This document shows, in pieces, positions 28,471 to 40,600 of a DNA stretch of 64,000 nucleotides. Made by a program: the position numbers and the translations under genes. Positions within the stretch are counted from its first letter, which is position 1. Each line of letters opens with the position of its first letter. This DNA is from Roridomyces roridus. Its lineage: Eukaryota; Basidiomycota; Agaricomycetes; Agaricales; Mycenaceae. The stretch is from the NCBI GenBank assembly GCA_029378245.1, contig JARKIF010000001.1, forward strand, positions 1,612,001 through 1,676,000, in the 5' to 3' direction. The notes under the pieces are model-generated. The model made no database searches. It was not told the origin of the DNA and saw only the letters and a program-made list of their open reading frames with translations.

Positions 28471-29200
28471 GAATAGTAGACTGTCTCGTCGTTTTGATGC
28501 TTGGTGAGCATATGTTGTTTCGCTCACTGAAGCCTATTCTAACGTCCATACACGGCTTCTTCGCCGCTCCTTTTGATCCTTCCCGACTCTCCTCTCGATT
28601 GGCAACACTCTGTTTTGTTGTATGTACATCTTGTCCTCGGCGGCCCTCGCTAATATCTGCATTCTTCACCCCAGAGATTCACTCTGCAGGTCTCTGTATC
28701 AAAGTACGACTTACCCCTTTTACTTCCCCCCTCTTACTGATGCTCGGGTACAGATCTTGTCGACGCAATCACATCGCTCTCAATAGATACGCCAAATTTG
28801 CTAATCGCGACTGGTCACTGACCCACACGCAGACCTACTCGTACTCGCACCTTGTATCGCTTGTCAAACGGTGAGTCCTCGAATATTGTGCCGGAATTGA
28901 CGCTGAAACACTCCTCGTAGCTTTGTATCACATTCCCGGCTCCGTCATTTACATTCACTTGTACTGTAACTTAGAATTGGCATCATATTGCATCGTAATT
29001 GATGGCAGTGGGAAGTATGTACTTGGAAGTAAATAAAAGTCCTTGAAAACCATGCCCAGACTGTTAAGCCTTGAAAGCACTTTCAAAAATTGACAGTGCC
29101 TTTGAAAGGCCTTGCAAAGTTGTAAAAGGACTAGTGGCCCTTTTAAGCACTTTCAGCACTTGGAAGGTCCTGTCAAGGCCCTTCCAAACACCCGCCACTT
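28471..29200. other. intergenic, no supported gene
   Basis: No coding region recognised. The last 160 bp before the kinase gene hold a degenerate repeat, listed separately. Confidence 0.5.
29045..29195. repeat. degenerate CCTTGAAAG/CTTTCAAGG repeat cluster
   Basis: Short, partly palindromic words such as CCTTGAAAGCACTTTCAAA, CCTTTGAAAGGCCTTGCAAAG, CCCTTTTAAGCACTTTCAG and GGAAGGTCCTGTCAAGGCC follow one another with 20-25 bp spacing immediately before the kinase coding region. They may be a mini-repeat or a promoter array. Confidence 0.45.
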
Positions 29201-29230
29201 TTGGTGATGCAGCCTTTGGAGTTGTTTGCG

Positions 29231-31487
29231 ATGTCTCTCCCTCCTCCTCCCATGATCGAAGAACTACCCCGCTTTCCAGCACTCCTCACGAGGCACAGCA
29301 CCCTGCCAAGCAGAGGCTCCGGCAGCAACCGAAATCATGATTCCCTCACGACTCGAGAACACCACGCGCCTTATCTGGAACAAGATCTCTTGCAGTGCAA
29401 ATTCATCTCGCTCGATGAATTCATGTCCAAAATTTTGGAACCTAACCTTCCCCACGGCAAAAGCCCTTCCAGAATCGCCCAGCTCCCAAGCGTCCAGAAG
29501 AAGTTCGAAGCCTTCAAGCGTGCTACGAACAGCGACGGTGATGAAAGCCGGATGTACCAACCATTTGTGGAGCTTGCCAACGAATGCCTCGACAAACTCG
29601 GGATTCGCGATCGCCGGTTCTGTCGTAATGACCCGACTTTTGTCAGTGGCTCATTCGCCAAGCGGAAGCCGGATGCGGCGGTGGTCTCAACAGAGGCGAT
29701 CACTGGTGTGACATTACGAAGAAGTGTCGAAAATCTGGCGGAGAAGGGCCCAACAGACAAACCCTTCCATTGGGGAGAGTGGGGAGTCTTTATCGAATTC
29801 AAAGAAGGTGTGTTGCACAGTGTCGTCGATTGTGATTTCCTAACGTTTATAGACATCATTTCCGAGACCATCCCTGCTACGTCGACCTCAACTAGCCAGG
29901 AGAAGAAGCCAGTGCACACAAAAACACCAACCCAACCCTCGCGGCAATCGGCCCGTACCAAGCCATCAAACGACCCACCGGCGCTTCTCGATGGCGAACT
30001 TCCTGAGGCCACCCCTCCGAGTGGCGTAACCATTCAGACCCTTCTAGACAAGCCCGAGATCCAGTGCGCCAGCTATGCGGCTGAGATACTGTCATACAGC
30101 CGATTACGCAAACACGTTTTTGGTGTGCTCATCGGCAACTTATCTATGGAACTGCAGTTTTACGACCGTTCATCCATCATAAAATCCCAGCCCCTTAATT
30201 TCACCACGGACACAGACCTTGTCGATTTCATAAAAGTGCTTTCCGCTCTGACCCAATCCATCCCTGGGCAGTGGTATCCCGGCCTACTCAATTCTGACGT
30301 GCCACCGGTGCCAACGAACAACCGTTCGCAAGGGAAGACGTGGAAGGATCTATACACAGGCTGCCGCATGGAAGGCTTCCCGGGTTGGCGTTTCGAGTTG
30401 AGCGACTTGGTGTTCCAGTCTCACGGGCTCGTCGGGCGCGGGACTGTCGTAGTCAATGCCGATGTGCTCCATGGCCCAGTTGGACGCACAGGCCGAGCAA
30501 TTGTCAAATGGAGTTGGTCCGCTCAAAGTCGGAAATCAGAAGCGGCGTTCATCAAAAATGCAAGAGAAAAAGCTTTGCAAGAGAATCCGGCTATGCTGTA
30601 CCATCTCCCTGACATTTACGATCAGGCTGAGCCGATTTCCGCCTTCCGACAAATCGTCTTTGAAGGGTACGAAACCCGGGTGCTTCGCATCACGGTGCAG
30701 GAGCCCCTTCTGCCTCTCCACAATTCTGGGCTGTCACCCGACCAGCTGACTAAGGTTTTCACTGATACTGTAAAAGGTACGGAAGCTTCATTTCCCGTTC
30801 GTCTTCTTCATCATCTAATTTGAATGGTATACAGCCTATCGTTGGCTTGTTCAAAAAGTCGGAACTCAGCAGGGCGATATCACCCGCAACAACCTTATGT
30901 TTCGCCGTGACCCGCACAATCCTGAGATCCTCTACGGTGTCATCATCGACTTTGATCTGGCGAAAGATGTGAACAACCCAGACGCGTCCACTTCCAATCA
31001 ACGCACTGGGACGCAGCCATTCATGGCGCTCGACCTGCTCGCAGCGGAGCCTCCCTCTCGGCTTTATCGCCATGACCTGGAGTCCTTCATGTATGTGTTG
31101 GCGTTCTTGGTGTGCGACATCAACGAAGAGCTCACCGACTCGCCCCCGCTCGCGCAATGGAGATACTGCAGAATGGACGCACTGCGTGGTCACAAAAGGG
31201 CCGTGTTGGAGGCAGGATTTCCTGCGGTTCAACCTACTTTCCAAAGCCGGGATTTTGCTCTCTGTCTACACATGTGGAGCAAGATGTTCGCCGATGGCTA
31301 CAACGCACGGGACGCATATCAAAAGGAGCAGCGGTTGTTGGGCGGACTTTCTGAAGCAAAGCGACAAAAATGGTTGGACAAGATGGCAGGAATGGGATCT
31401 GGAACTGGTTTTAAGCCGGTGGACGATCAAACGCTTGGGGAACGTATTACATTTGATAATTTTGAGGATGCTTTGGCAACAATCTGA
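29231..31487 (+). CDS. fungal-type (FunK1-like) protein kinase
   Basis: Exons 29231-30776 and 30835-31487, joined across a 58-bp GT..AG intron, give 732 aa. An ATG nine codons upstream (29204) is equally possible. The protein has the FunK1 plan. A long N-terminal part has FISLDEFMSKILEP and KPFHWGEWGVFIEFK. The kinase part has VKWSWSAQSRKSEAAF and, after the intron, the catalytic loop QQGDITRNNLMF, then YGVIIDFDLAKD and RTGTQPFMALDLL (metal-binding and activation-loop equivalents) and HDLESFMYVLAFL. The usual His-Arg before the catalytic Asp is replaced by Gln-Gly, while the Asp and the Asn five residues later remain. FunK1 kinases are expanded in Agaricomycetes and their substrates are mostly unknown. 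Kinase activity here is plausible but not assured. No frame damage. Confidence 0.85.
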
Positions 31488-32567
31488 GTCTGTTCGGTGC
31501 CACTCTTTCCCGCTGCGCTTCTCGCCCAGGTTTCGGATGGTAGTTAGGCGCCGAGCCGACGTCAATAATACACGATGCCGTACACTTTTGAGAAAGTTAC
31601 TGTCCAGATCAAGAGGCAGCAGATCACTTGATCCGTGACACAGTATCGATAGCTCCGGTTGGTTGTGATTTGATGGCAAGGACTCAAAAGGTGCGGAAAG
31701 GCAGGGCAAGGCAAATGAGGCCTGGTATCAAGTCAAGAGAGTGGGCTCAGACTCGGTGAGAGCAAGTAGGTAGAGGCGACGATGGGAGACTGACTGAGAC
31801 TGACACCAAGCCGTCGGCAAGAGACGGAGTTAGTGGACTTCACGGAGCTGGCGCACGCCTCCCCCCCAATGACACTTCCTTAAAAGGAAATTTCCTTCGC
31901 TTAAAGGCCGAGACGCTGTGATGGGCACTCGCATGACGGACCTTTCGATCGCTGCTGTAGTTCAGTGGTATTAATCAAGAATCTGATTTGATCTCTGTTC
32001 CCTGTGTCATTGGTTCAATTCCGTTGCTTGACATCCTTTTTGGTGCATTTTTTTGAAGTTCTCCTGTATTGCCAGACTGAGATCCAGCCGTGAATCAGCG
32101 GTTAGACGCGGGTTAGGTTAGGTTAGTTTCAGACCATGTGTGCTGTCTATGTCCCTGTTCTCCCAACGCGGCCTCGGCTGTGAGTGGAAGACTCAGAATC
32201 CACAGTGAATGGGCGGTTAGGACCAGTATCAGCAGTGAATGGGGTTAGAAACAGTATCAGCAGTGAATTCCTGTGTGGTTAGGTTCAGTGGCTCAGATTT
32301 TACAAAATTCACATTAAAAATGGTTCTGCTCCGGGGCTTGAACTCGCAACCTTTCCAAAAAGTCACGTGTATTGTCATTGGGGGGGAGGCCAAGGGGGTT
32401 TACTTCACGGAGGTAAAGCTCGATTTAGAAGGAGGGGGGTAGATCAATCAGTGTCATGGATCAACTGATCTGGTGCCTCTTGGTCCAGATGCAAAGATCT
32501 TCAATCCGCTCAATGTCATCTGCTCCGAAGAAGGATGAAGAGAGCCTCCTCCAATCGTGATTAAATT
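31488..32567. other. intergenic, no protein gene
   Basis: About 1.08 kb with no supported coding region. It contains a tRNA-like Pol III signature (listed), a duplicated phrase around CAGTATCAGCAGTGAAT (about 32223-32272) and a second, minus-strand tRNA-like B box near 32332-32350. Together these suggest tRNA-derived repeat debris. Confidence 0.55.
31951..32060 (+). ncRNA. tRNA-like Pol III unit (degenerate tRNA or SINE head)
   Basis: TAGTTCAGTGGT (31958-31969) fits the Pol III A box and GGTTCAATTCC (32012-32022) fits the B box, 42 bp apart. T-runs that could terminate Pol III follow (TTTTT near 32037 and seven T near 32048). The T-arm pairs at only four of five positions, the D-loop would be too long and the acceptor strands do not pair, so I do not call a functional tRNA and assign no anticodon. 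A tRNA-derived SINE or tRNA pseudogene fits better. Confidence 0.35.
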
Positions 32568-34581
32568 CTACCTCCTCCTCGCACCAAATAACCCTCCAAT
32601 GCTACCCATCATCGACGCTGTTCTACTTATTGGCGCCGCCCGACTCGGCACAACATCCGAGTCCTTCACTGGCGACAACACCGACGGAATATCCAACCCT
32701 CCACCCTCCCCCGCTGGAAGGAAGTTGAATGACGCCGGTTGCGAGCTCGACGGAAACAACCCAATCGCCCTCTTCTTCTTCTTCGCCACTGGTTCCTCCT
32801 CGCCACCGCTCCCGTCGTCCTCAACAATTGCCGTCCCCCGTGGCTGAACGCTGCCGCCACGCGCAGTTGCAGCCTTGCGCGATTTCGCCGCTGTTGTCTT
32901 GGTGGGGCGCGGTTCTGCTGCTTCATTTAGTGGTTTTCGAGAGCGACCACCCTCCTCGGCCCTCTTCCGCTTTGCACGGGCAGCAGTCTTCACTTCCTCC
33001 TCCTCCTCCTCCTCCTCCTCCTCTTCACTGTCAACAATCTCCTCCACAGCTCGACTCTTCCCCTTGCCCTTCTCCCTACTGCCCTTCGTCGCTCGCGATT
33101 CATCCTCACTTTCACCGTCATCGTCATCGCTCTGCTGGGCAGCTCGTTTGGCTTTAGTTTTCGCCTTCTTCGGCCCCCCCTCAGCAGCCTCAGCCTTCGT
33201 CCGTGTCCGCGTCCTTCCTTTCGGATTCGGAATCTCCTCAATGTCAGGGTCGTCTGAGAGCGTGGACGGACCAGCGACTGGTTGCGATTTCTTGCTCCTA
33301 ATCTTGGACGCCTTGGCCGGCGGAGACGAAGGGGTCGGATCTTCGGCAAAGTCGTTGGCCACTTCGTCCTCTGATATACTCGGAGAATCTGGCTTCCGCT
33401 GGGGAGTCTTCTTCTTCTGGGCATCGATATCACACCGTAGACGCTCGATGAGCTTGTGAGCTTTGGAGATTTCGGTCCGGGCTTGTTGCGCTTCTTCCTC
33501 TTGCGCTTGGACGCGTTGCTGTCGTAGTTGTTGGTGACACCGAAAAGAAGAAAATGAAACCCACCTCATAGTCCTCTTTCAACGCCGCCATCTTCTCTTT
33601 CACCTTCTTCAACTCGGCGTCCTTCTTGTCAAGTCTCTCATCGAGGGACTTGACCTGGACCTCGAGCTCAAGACGTCGCTTCCGTAGCGTCTCGACCTCC
33701 TCACCGCCTTTGGTCTCGAGGTTTTGCCATCGGTCCATTTGGCGCTTTAGGTCGGTGTTGGTAAGCTTGAGCTCATCGTTCAGCCGTTGGAGGTCGGTTT
33801 TCTCGGATTGCAGACCCTGGTATTGGAGGGTTAAGCGTTCGAGTTTGGTTTCGGAAGATTGGGATTTGACTTGAAGGCGACTATTGTTTTCGCGGAGTTC
33901 GAGTAGTTCTGTCTAGAAAGTTGTTAGTTCGTTCTTTATCTAGATTAGAAGGGCGTACCTCGAGAGCCGACCTCTCCTCAACGAGAGCCGTAATCTGCTC
34001 GTCCAACTCCTGGATCTGCTCCCCCACCTCATCATCGCGCGTCTCCTTGCCCCTTCTCGCCTCCACCAAGTCCTCCTCCAGGTCCTCGATCTTCATCTCC
34101 AACTCTGTCTCCCGCACTCCGAACATCGTAATCTGAAAGTCACGATGCAGCCGCGCGACCTTTTCCTGCCTGATTACTTCCATCTCCTTGAGCACCGCGG
34201 ATTCAGATGTAGATAGCTTGGCGCTGAGCCTGAGATGTGCAAGGTGGTGGTTGGACAATAACCTATTAGTGCCTTCCCGCCAGGAGGTGCGCTCAGCCGT
34301 CCATTCCTTCCGCATGTCTTGAATCTCGCGCCGTGCGCGCTCAACATCGCGGTCTTTTTCCTCGCGGAGTTTGTGGATCGTGTGTTCGAAGCTCCTGGAT
34401 CATATAGTTTGGTGATAACGCAGAGGGAGGGGGCGTGGTTGGTGTACCTGTTGCGCTGGACTAGATCTTCGATCTGGGCGTTGAGGGAGTTGGCGAGGGA
34501 GGAGTTTGTGGAACGGGGAGCTACGATGCTGCCTGACGCAACGGGTGTGAGGACCGGAGCCCCTCGCGCGTCGGTGTTCAT
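32568..34581 (-). CDS. coiled-coil protein with acidic/basic C-terminal tail
   Basis: Exons 34581-34448, 34394-33959, 33912-33565 and 33518-32568, with introns of 46-53 bp (all GT..AG), give 622 aa. The first 300 residues are an almost continuous coiled coil (LREEKDRDVERARREIQDM; ELEMKIEDLEEDLVEARR; RLELEVQVKSLDERLDKK). The C-terminal half is disordered-looking, alternating Lys/Arg-rich blocks that resemble nuclear localisation signals with acidic blocks. One acidic block is a run of Glu encoded by a GAG/GAA microsatellite at about 32997-33026. The end is IGGLFGARRR. I do not recognise the family; a nuclear or cytoskeletal scaffold would fit the composition, but that is inference. It lies 104 bp downstream of the giant helicase gene on the same strand and has its own ATG. 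Confidence 0.75.
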
Positions 34582-34685
34582 GAATAGCGCGTGTTGTTTG
34601 GCACAGTTGTTTTGGCGGCCCGACTGTCTTTCGCAGACTTTCCCAAGACTTTCCGATTTCTTACAGACTGCCACTAATTTACAGC

Positions 34686-37600
34686 TTACATCCTCCGGTT
34701 CAACTGCTCGTCCGTTATATAATGAGCCCCCCCAGCGCACCTGTAACCTCCCGCTTGCTTGATCCACTGGAAACCTTGAACACAAACGCCCATCCGCTGC
34801 AGCGCCCTCTGAGCAGCGGCCTCTCGCTGGCGTCGCTCTTCTGCCTCTCTCTGCTTCCGCGCCAACTCTTGTTCCAGTATCTTTCGCTTGATGGCCAACA
34901 GGTTAGCTTTAGCCCTCTCGGCTTCTCTCTGCACCTCCTGCTTCCGGGCCTCCTCCTGTTTCTTGGCCTCCTCGAGCTCCCGCTTCTTTCGCTCAATCTC
35001 TTCCTGCTCCAGCTTCAATGCGTTTCTGGCAGCCTCCTTGTCTATTTCCAATTGCCGCCAGATCTCATCTGAAACACCATTGTCCCGCTGCACTGAGCTG
35101 CTGGGGACTTCCGACATGGTGGGCGGTGGTGGTGTTGATGAAGGAGCGTTCTGAGATGTCGGAGTGTTCTGAGATGTGGGAGCGTTCTGAGATGAGGAAG
35201 GCTGCTGAGTGCTAGCGGACGTCGACATCGATGGCGCCCGTGTGGGAGGTGGTGATGAATGTGCAGCAGGAGGCATCCAATTCCCGCTCGTGCTGGACAT
35301 TCTGGACTTGACGTTCCCAGCCCGGCTCCGTCGTTCATCCAACATTGTTTGCATACACTTGATAGCATCCTTGGCCGACAATGTCAGCTGCGCGTTCCTC
35401 CACAACGTCTTCATGAAACTGTTGGCGACGCCGGTGAGGACTACGGTAGCCATCTGTTTCGCCAAGGTCTGCATATCTCTCGCATTGCCCCACGAAGGAA
35501 GCTTGGACAGCTTCTCGATGAGTTCCCACATCTCCATATACGCAGCACTGTTCTTGTCGGCGAGTTCGTTCAGTACGATTGTCTGCTTCCCCAGGGCTTC
35601 TTTCAACACCTCGAGACACGCGTCGGGGTCCATGTGCTTGAATATGATTTCCTCGGGGAAACGACTCGACAAGCCAGTGTTGACGGCCATGAGGCTGTTC
35701 ATGTCCTGGTCGTAACCCGCCAAGACCACAAGGACTTTGCCTTGGAAAGTGGGATGTGTCAGGATGCCGACCAATTCATCAATGGCTTCCTGGGCAAAGC
35801 GTCCTTCACCGAGCCGATATGCCTGTACAAAAAGATGTGTTACGAGACATCGTCACTCCTAGACAAAACTTGCCTCGTCTATAAAGAGAACCTGCCCCAG
35901 GGCCTTCTCGAAGAGTTGTTTCGTCTTTGGGCCCGTGTGACCGATATATTGGCCGACGAGATCGGAAGCAGAGCATTCATGCACTTGCTTGGTTGAGAGG
36001 AGTCCCATATCGTAGTACACCTCGCCCATCTTGCGGGCAATCGTCGTCTTTCCAGTTCCCTTGGATGAAGTCAGTATCAGATCAATACTTGATGAATGCG
36101 ACGAACGGGAGGCCCTTTAAAAACAAAGTTCATGGGAATCAGTTGCCGAGGATCCATGTCTCGTTCTTTCGCAACGACTGCTATCCGTTGGTAGTTGCCC
36201 AGCTTCTCCTTGATATGATCGCATCCCACGATGCCCTGGAACAACTTGTCGAGGTTCACGGAGGCATTTGCCGCACGGTCAAACTCAGCATCGAAATCAC
36301 GGGGCTCGAAAACGATGTCGATTTGTCGATCCTTAGGCGGCAATGCCCGTTGTCGGGTGGCGTGTCGGGTCTTTGCTTGCCCCAGAAGGTTTTCGACATC
36401 GCCGGCATTGCCAAAGTTGGGTCTCATACGAGCTCTTGCGAGCACTTCGAGCGCCACAATCTTGGCAGGGTCCGTAGCGCTCAAGTCTTGCTCCTTCAAC
36501 TTGAGATCCAAGATCTCGCGCAACTGGTCTTCCGTGAAATCCTCGAAGCGGAATGCATCTTCGATCGCGAATCGACGAGAGAGGCCGGGGTTCACATTCT
36601 ATCACGCTGAATGAAACGAAGATGGTGCGAGCGAAGTGGGCACATACCTTGAACATCTCCCGCATCTTGTCCTCATAACCCAAGAGTAACACGGCCCTAT
36701 CTTCTCCCGGTACGCTCTGGATCTCAGCGACCAAGGTGTCGATGACAGCGGTCTTGAAGGAATCACTTTCGTTTCCGATACCGTGTTTTCCGCCACTGAA
36801 AAGCATGTACGCCTGCAAACCTCTTGTGAACAAGGCATCGTATACTTTGACAGAACCAACCGACCTCATCGATGACCAGTACTTTGCCGACAGTGGTTGC
36901 GAGAATGGCTTTCGTGTTTTTCTCGCTGTGCCCGAGATGCGCTCCGACAAAGTCTGAAGGGTTTTTCACGACCACTGGATGGATTAGCCGATGCCAAAGA
37001 TCATCATAACATGGTTCACACCTTCTCCTTTGCTAAGAAGACCCAAGTCGGCCAGAATTTGTCCGTAGAGCTTGGCAACTGTAGTCTTGCCCGTTCCAGG
37101 CGATCCCAAAAAGACACGATTGAGAGAAGTTTCGACTGGCTTCAGCTCTTTGAGCTCCCGTTCATAGTTTGATATGAGACGGTCAATGAGAGTCCGAACA
37201 GTCTCCTTGACAGAGTCGAGGCCAATCAGAGTTTGAAGCTTCTTCCAAGCGGCGCTCTCCTTGCTTGCAAGGGAAGGATCTGGGCCGATGATATCCTCCT
37301 TTGTCAAGAGGAAATCGTCGCAGAACTTGTGCTTTCTCTCCCGTTGTAGACGCGTAGTCTGGCGCTCGTGGATCTTGGTGAAGACAATCTGCAAGGCCCG
37401 TGCATTGCCGAACCCATTCGTGCCTCTGCCTCGTCCCAGTCGACGAACAGCGATTCTGGCGTACAATCCACGTGAGCCATCCTCCATCTTCATGGAACCC
37501 CTGAACTTTTTGTGGACGTGTTGCTCCAACATCCTCAGGAACTCCTCATCGGAATAATCCTCGAAGTTGAGGACATAGGGCACCCGACTGGAAAGACCCG

Positions 37601-40600
37601 GATTGTGCTCGAAGAAACTCTCGAGCTCCTTCTTGTAGCCTGCGAACATGAATACGATTGTCCCAACCTTGTTCTCCATTTCCGCGAGAAGGAAGTCTAA
37701 AACTTGTTTGCCTTGTCCATAGCCACTGGTTAACTGGTAGGCCTGGAACAGAAATTGAGTCAGCGACTCAATAGATTTATCCAACTGGCAAAATTTGACC
37801 TCATCAACGAAGATGGCGCCGCCGCCCACCGCCTCAATCTGTGCAAGGTGACCTTGAATGCCGTTGACTCCTTCATTTGAGAGGCGGGAGCCAGTTGTCT
37901 CGATGAATTGATTACCGGGAAGAACACCGACGGATGCTAGGAATTTGGCGTAATGGCGGGCAACTGTGGTTTTCCCTGAGAGAATTTAGAGACGTGCACC
38001 TCTAACTAGTACAAACAAAAACAAACCTGTGCCAGGGTTACCCTGGAATACGATATTGAATCGCTCATCATTCAGTCGAACACCTTGGCGCTTCGCGACG
38101 TCTATCTTTTGCTTTATGCGCAGGACTTGGGCCTTGACATCTTCCAGACCGATCATACCCATGATAGAATCAATAGCATCGTTTTGGGCACCCTCCACGC
38201 GCTTTTGGCGGTCCCATTCCTCCTGCGACGGGGTCTTGTCCGGTGCCGGCGCGGGATTGGTGGGTTTGGATGAGCTCAAAGATGGCTTCGTTGGCGTTGA
38301 GGACGACCCCGAAGAAGAAAACGAAGTCTGGAAAGACTGGAAGAGTGTAGGCGGCGGCGGCCGTGCTGCGGCATCCTCGGCGTCCTTCTTCTTCTGCTGC
38401 GCGGCTTTGTCCAAGGCATCCCGCAAGTCCTGTTGCCTCTGACGCAAGGCTTGTGCTCTCTCCTCCGCTAGACGGGCGTTCTGAACTGCTTGCTGCTCCT
38501 GATCAAGCTTGGCCTGAACTTCTGCCATGCGCTCCTCATGAGCAAGTTGCTCCGCTTCCTGCTGTCGCTTTTGCTCGCGTTCCTCTGCCTCCCTTTTGAG
38601 CTTTGCTTTGGCCTTTTTCGCGTCGGCGGCGCACTTTGGGCATTGATTCTGGCGTTGTCGAGCGGCTTTGTGACAGTCTGCAAATTGATCGTGCCCCTGT
38701 TCGCACTTCCACGTGATCGGGTGCTTGCATGGGATTTTCGAATGATCGCCGGTTTGGTGGCATTTCAAAGGGCAAGGGTGACCGCAGACCAGTAGAGTTT
38801 TACTACCGCCGGAAATATCAGTGAAAAAGAAAGAAAGAAAACAACAGTTTATTCCGCACCATGGTTCCTGACATCCGCCATCCGGACACTCTGCCTCAAA
38901 TTGATCAGGTTGACGTAGAAGGGCCTTCCGATCGGGGTGTCTCTCGCAATGCACCGGTAGACCCTGATAGAAATGACCTTGGTCTCGAAGCATGGCGAAT
39001 AGCTTCGTCCACATCGCCTTGCCCTTCCGGGAACCTTCGAATGTCGACGCATTCCCTATCATGATCAAGGAATTGCGTGCCCTGGACAAGAGTACATTCA
39101 AACGTTCGGGCGAGAACATGAACCCAATGTCGTGATTGGAATTGCTTCTCGTGAGGCTTAGAACAACGATGTCACTTTCCTCCCCTTGATAATTGTCTGT
39201 TTTCCACGTTAATTCTCATCCATGGTACTATGAAATAAACGCACCGATAGTGGCAAGCCGGATGGGCTTTTTGTGCATCTTGGACGCACCCTGCATCAAA
39301 AGCCCGGCCCTGGCTAGCTCGTTGGAATCCAAATCGTTCAAGATAGGATCATTCTCCTTCGCCAAGGACGACTTGAGTAGCGACAGTTGTCCCAAGTACG
39401 GTGTCAAGATTACAATGTCGTTTGTTCCATAGCCCTGCTGCCCGAGGTATTTGACGATCTTCAAGACCATTTGGACTTCAAACGTATTTTGCTTCGACGA
39501 TGTGGATCCCATGTCGCGACGATCAGACAATTCGCCGAATTCATCCTCGGGGCAAGCGTGGTTGATGAATACGATGACATCGCGCAGTCCGCGAATGCTA
39601 GGCCGGTCGGAGGTCTTTGGCGCGTCAATGAGGTGGGGATAGGTGAGTTGGCGGACGAGATCAGAGATCTCGGGGCGCATGCGATGCTGTTGGTGCAATG
39701 TCTGATGCGGGAATCCTTTCACCACCAGACGTTCAAACATCGACATATTCAGATCATAGCCGTCGCCCTTCTCAACAGTGAGTGCATAGTTGTTCACTTT
39801 GGGCCGCAGCTGTCTGTGAAAAGTTGAGATACTGCGAGAAACGTGCAGATGTCAAACGCTTACTGGTGATCACCGATTAAGATGAGCTGATCAGTTGCCT
39901 GGCCTAGAGCGGTCAACACATGACTCTCCAGGATCTCGCCAGCTTCTTCGACAAGGAGAACACCCGGAGACGCCTGCTGTATCGACTCGGTATACTTGGC
40001 CGCACCGGTTGTGGTGCATCCGATGATGCGCTTGCTGCGCAAGGTCGCAACCGTGTTGGCAGTAAATTTTCGCGCCAGTTTCGTCTGCGTTCCATCGTAC
40101 TCCCGTGCCAAGGTGATAATGCTCTGGATTTGCTCCTCCAATATTGCTTGCTTCCAAGACTGGTGCTTTGATTGGCGAGCCTCGTTCTGCATCCTCCAAA
40201 CATCTGGAGACTGCAGGACGGATGGATGCTGGCGGAGAGCTCCTGCATCGCGCCCCTGGATCCACCGGTGTAGAAGATAGTCTCTCTGCATGGCCTGGCC
40301 CGATCTCCCGACCATCGTCATTTCCTCTTCGTCGGCAGAAGGTACCAAAAATGCTTCGTAGAACGTCGAGTCCTCGAACTCGAGATAATCCAGCAGAGCC
40401 GAATTAGACAGATTAGACAATGAATATTGTCCAAAGGCAGTGCTGAGGTTGCTGTACAGTCCCTCCGCTCGAGCTTTCAAGGCATGGATTTCTGTCCAAT
40501 CCCCGTTCGATCGCCTAGACACAGCAGTCTGATTGAACAAGCTCATGCGCTCCGTTTGCGCATTGGCCTTGCCGCCGACGCGTACGATCTTGTCATCAGA

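Noticed and set aside
31951..32030. Functional tRNA gene
   Set aside because: Acceptor strands do not pair, the T-stem has a mismatch and the D-loop is too long; kept only as a tRNA-like element.
32115..32140. GGGTTAGGTTAGGTTAG resembling telomere repeats
   Set aside because: Only three TTAGG units, not TTAGGG, and embedded between genes; too short to claim an internal telomere.
32997..33026. TCC microsatellite as a separate repeat element
   Set aside because: It is the Glu-coding run of the coiled-coil gene on the minus strand, an ordinary triplet expansion.
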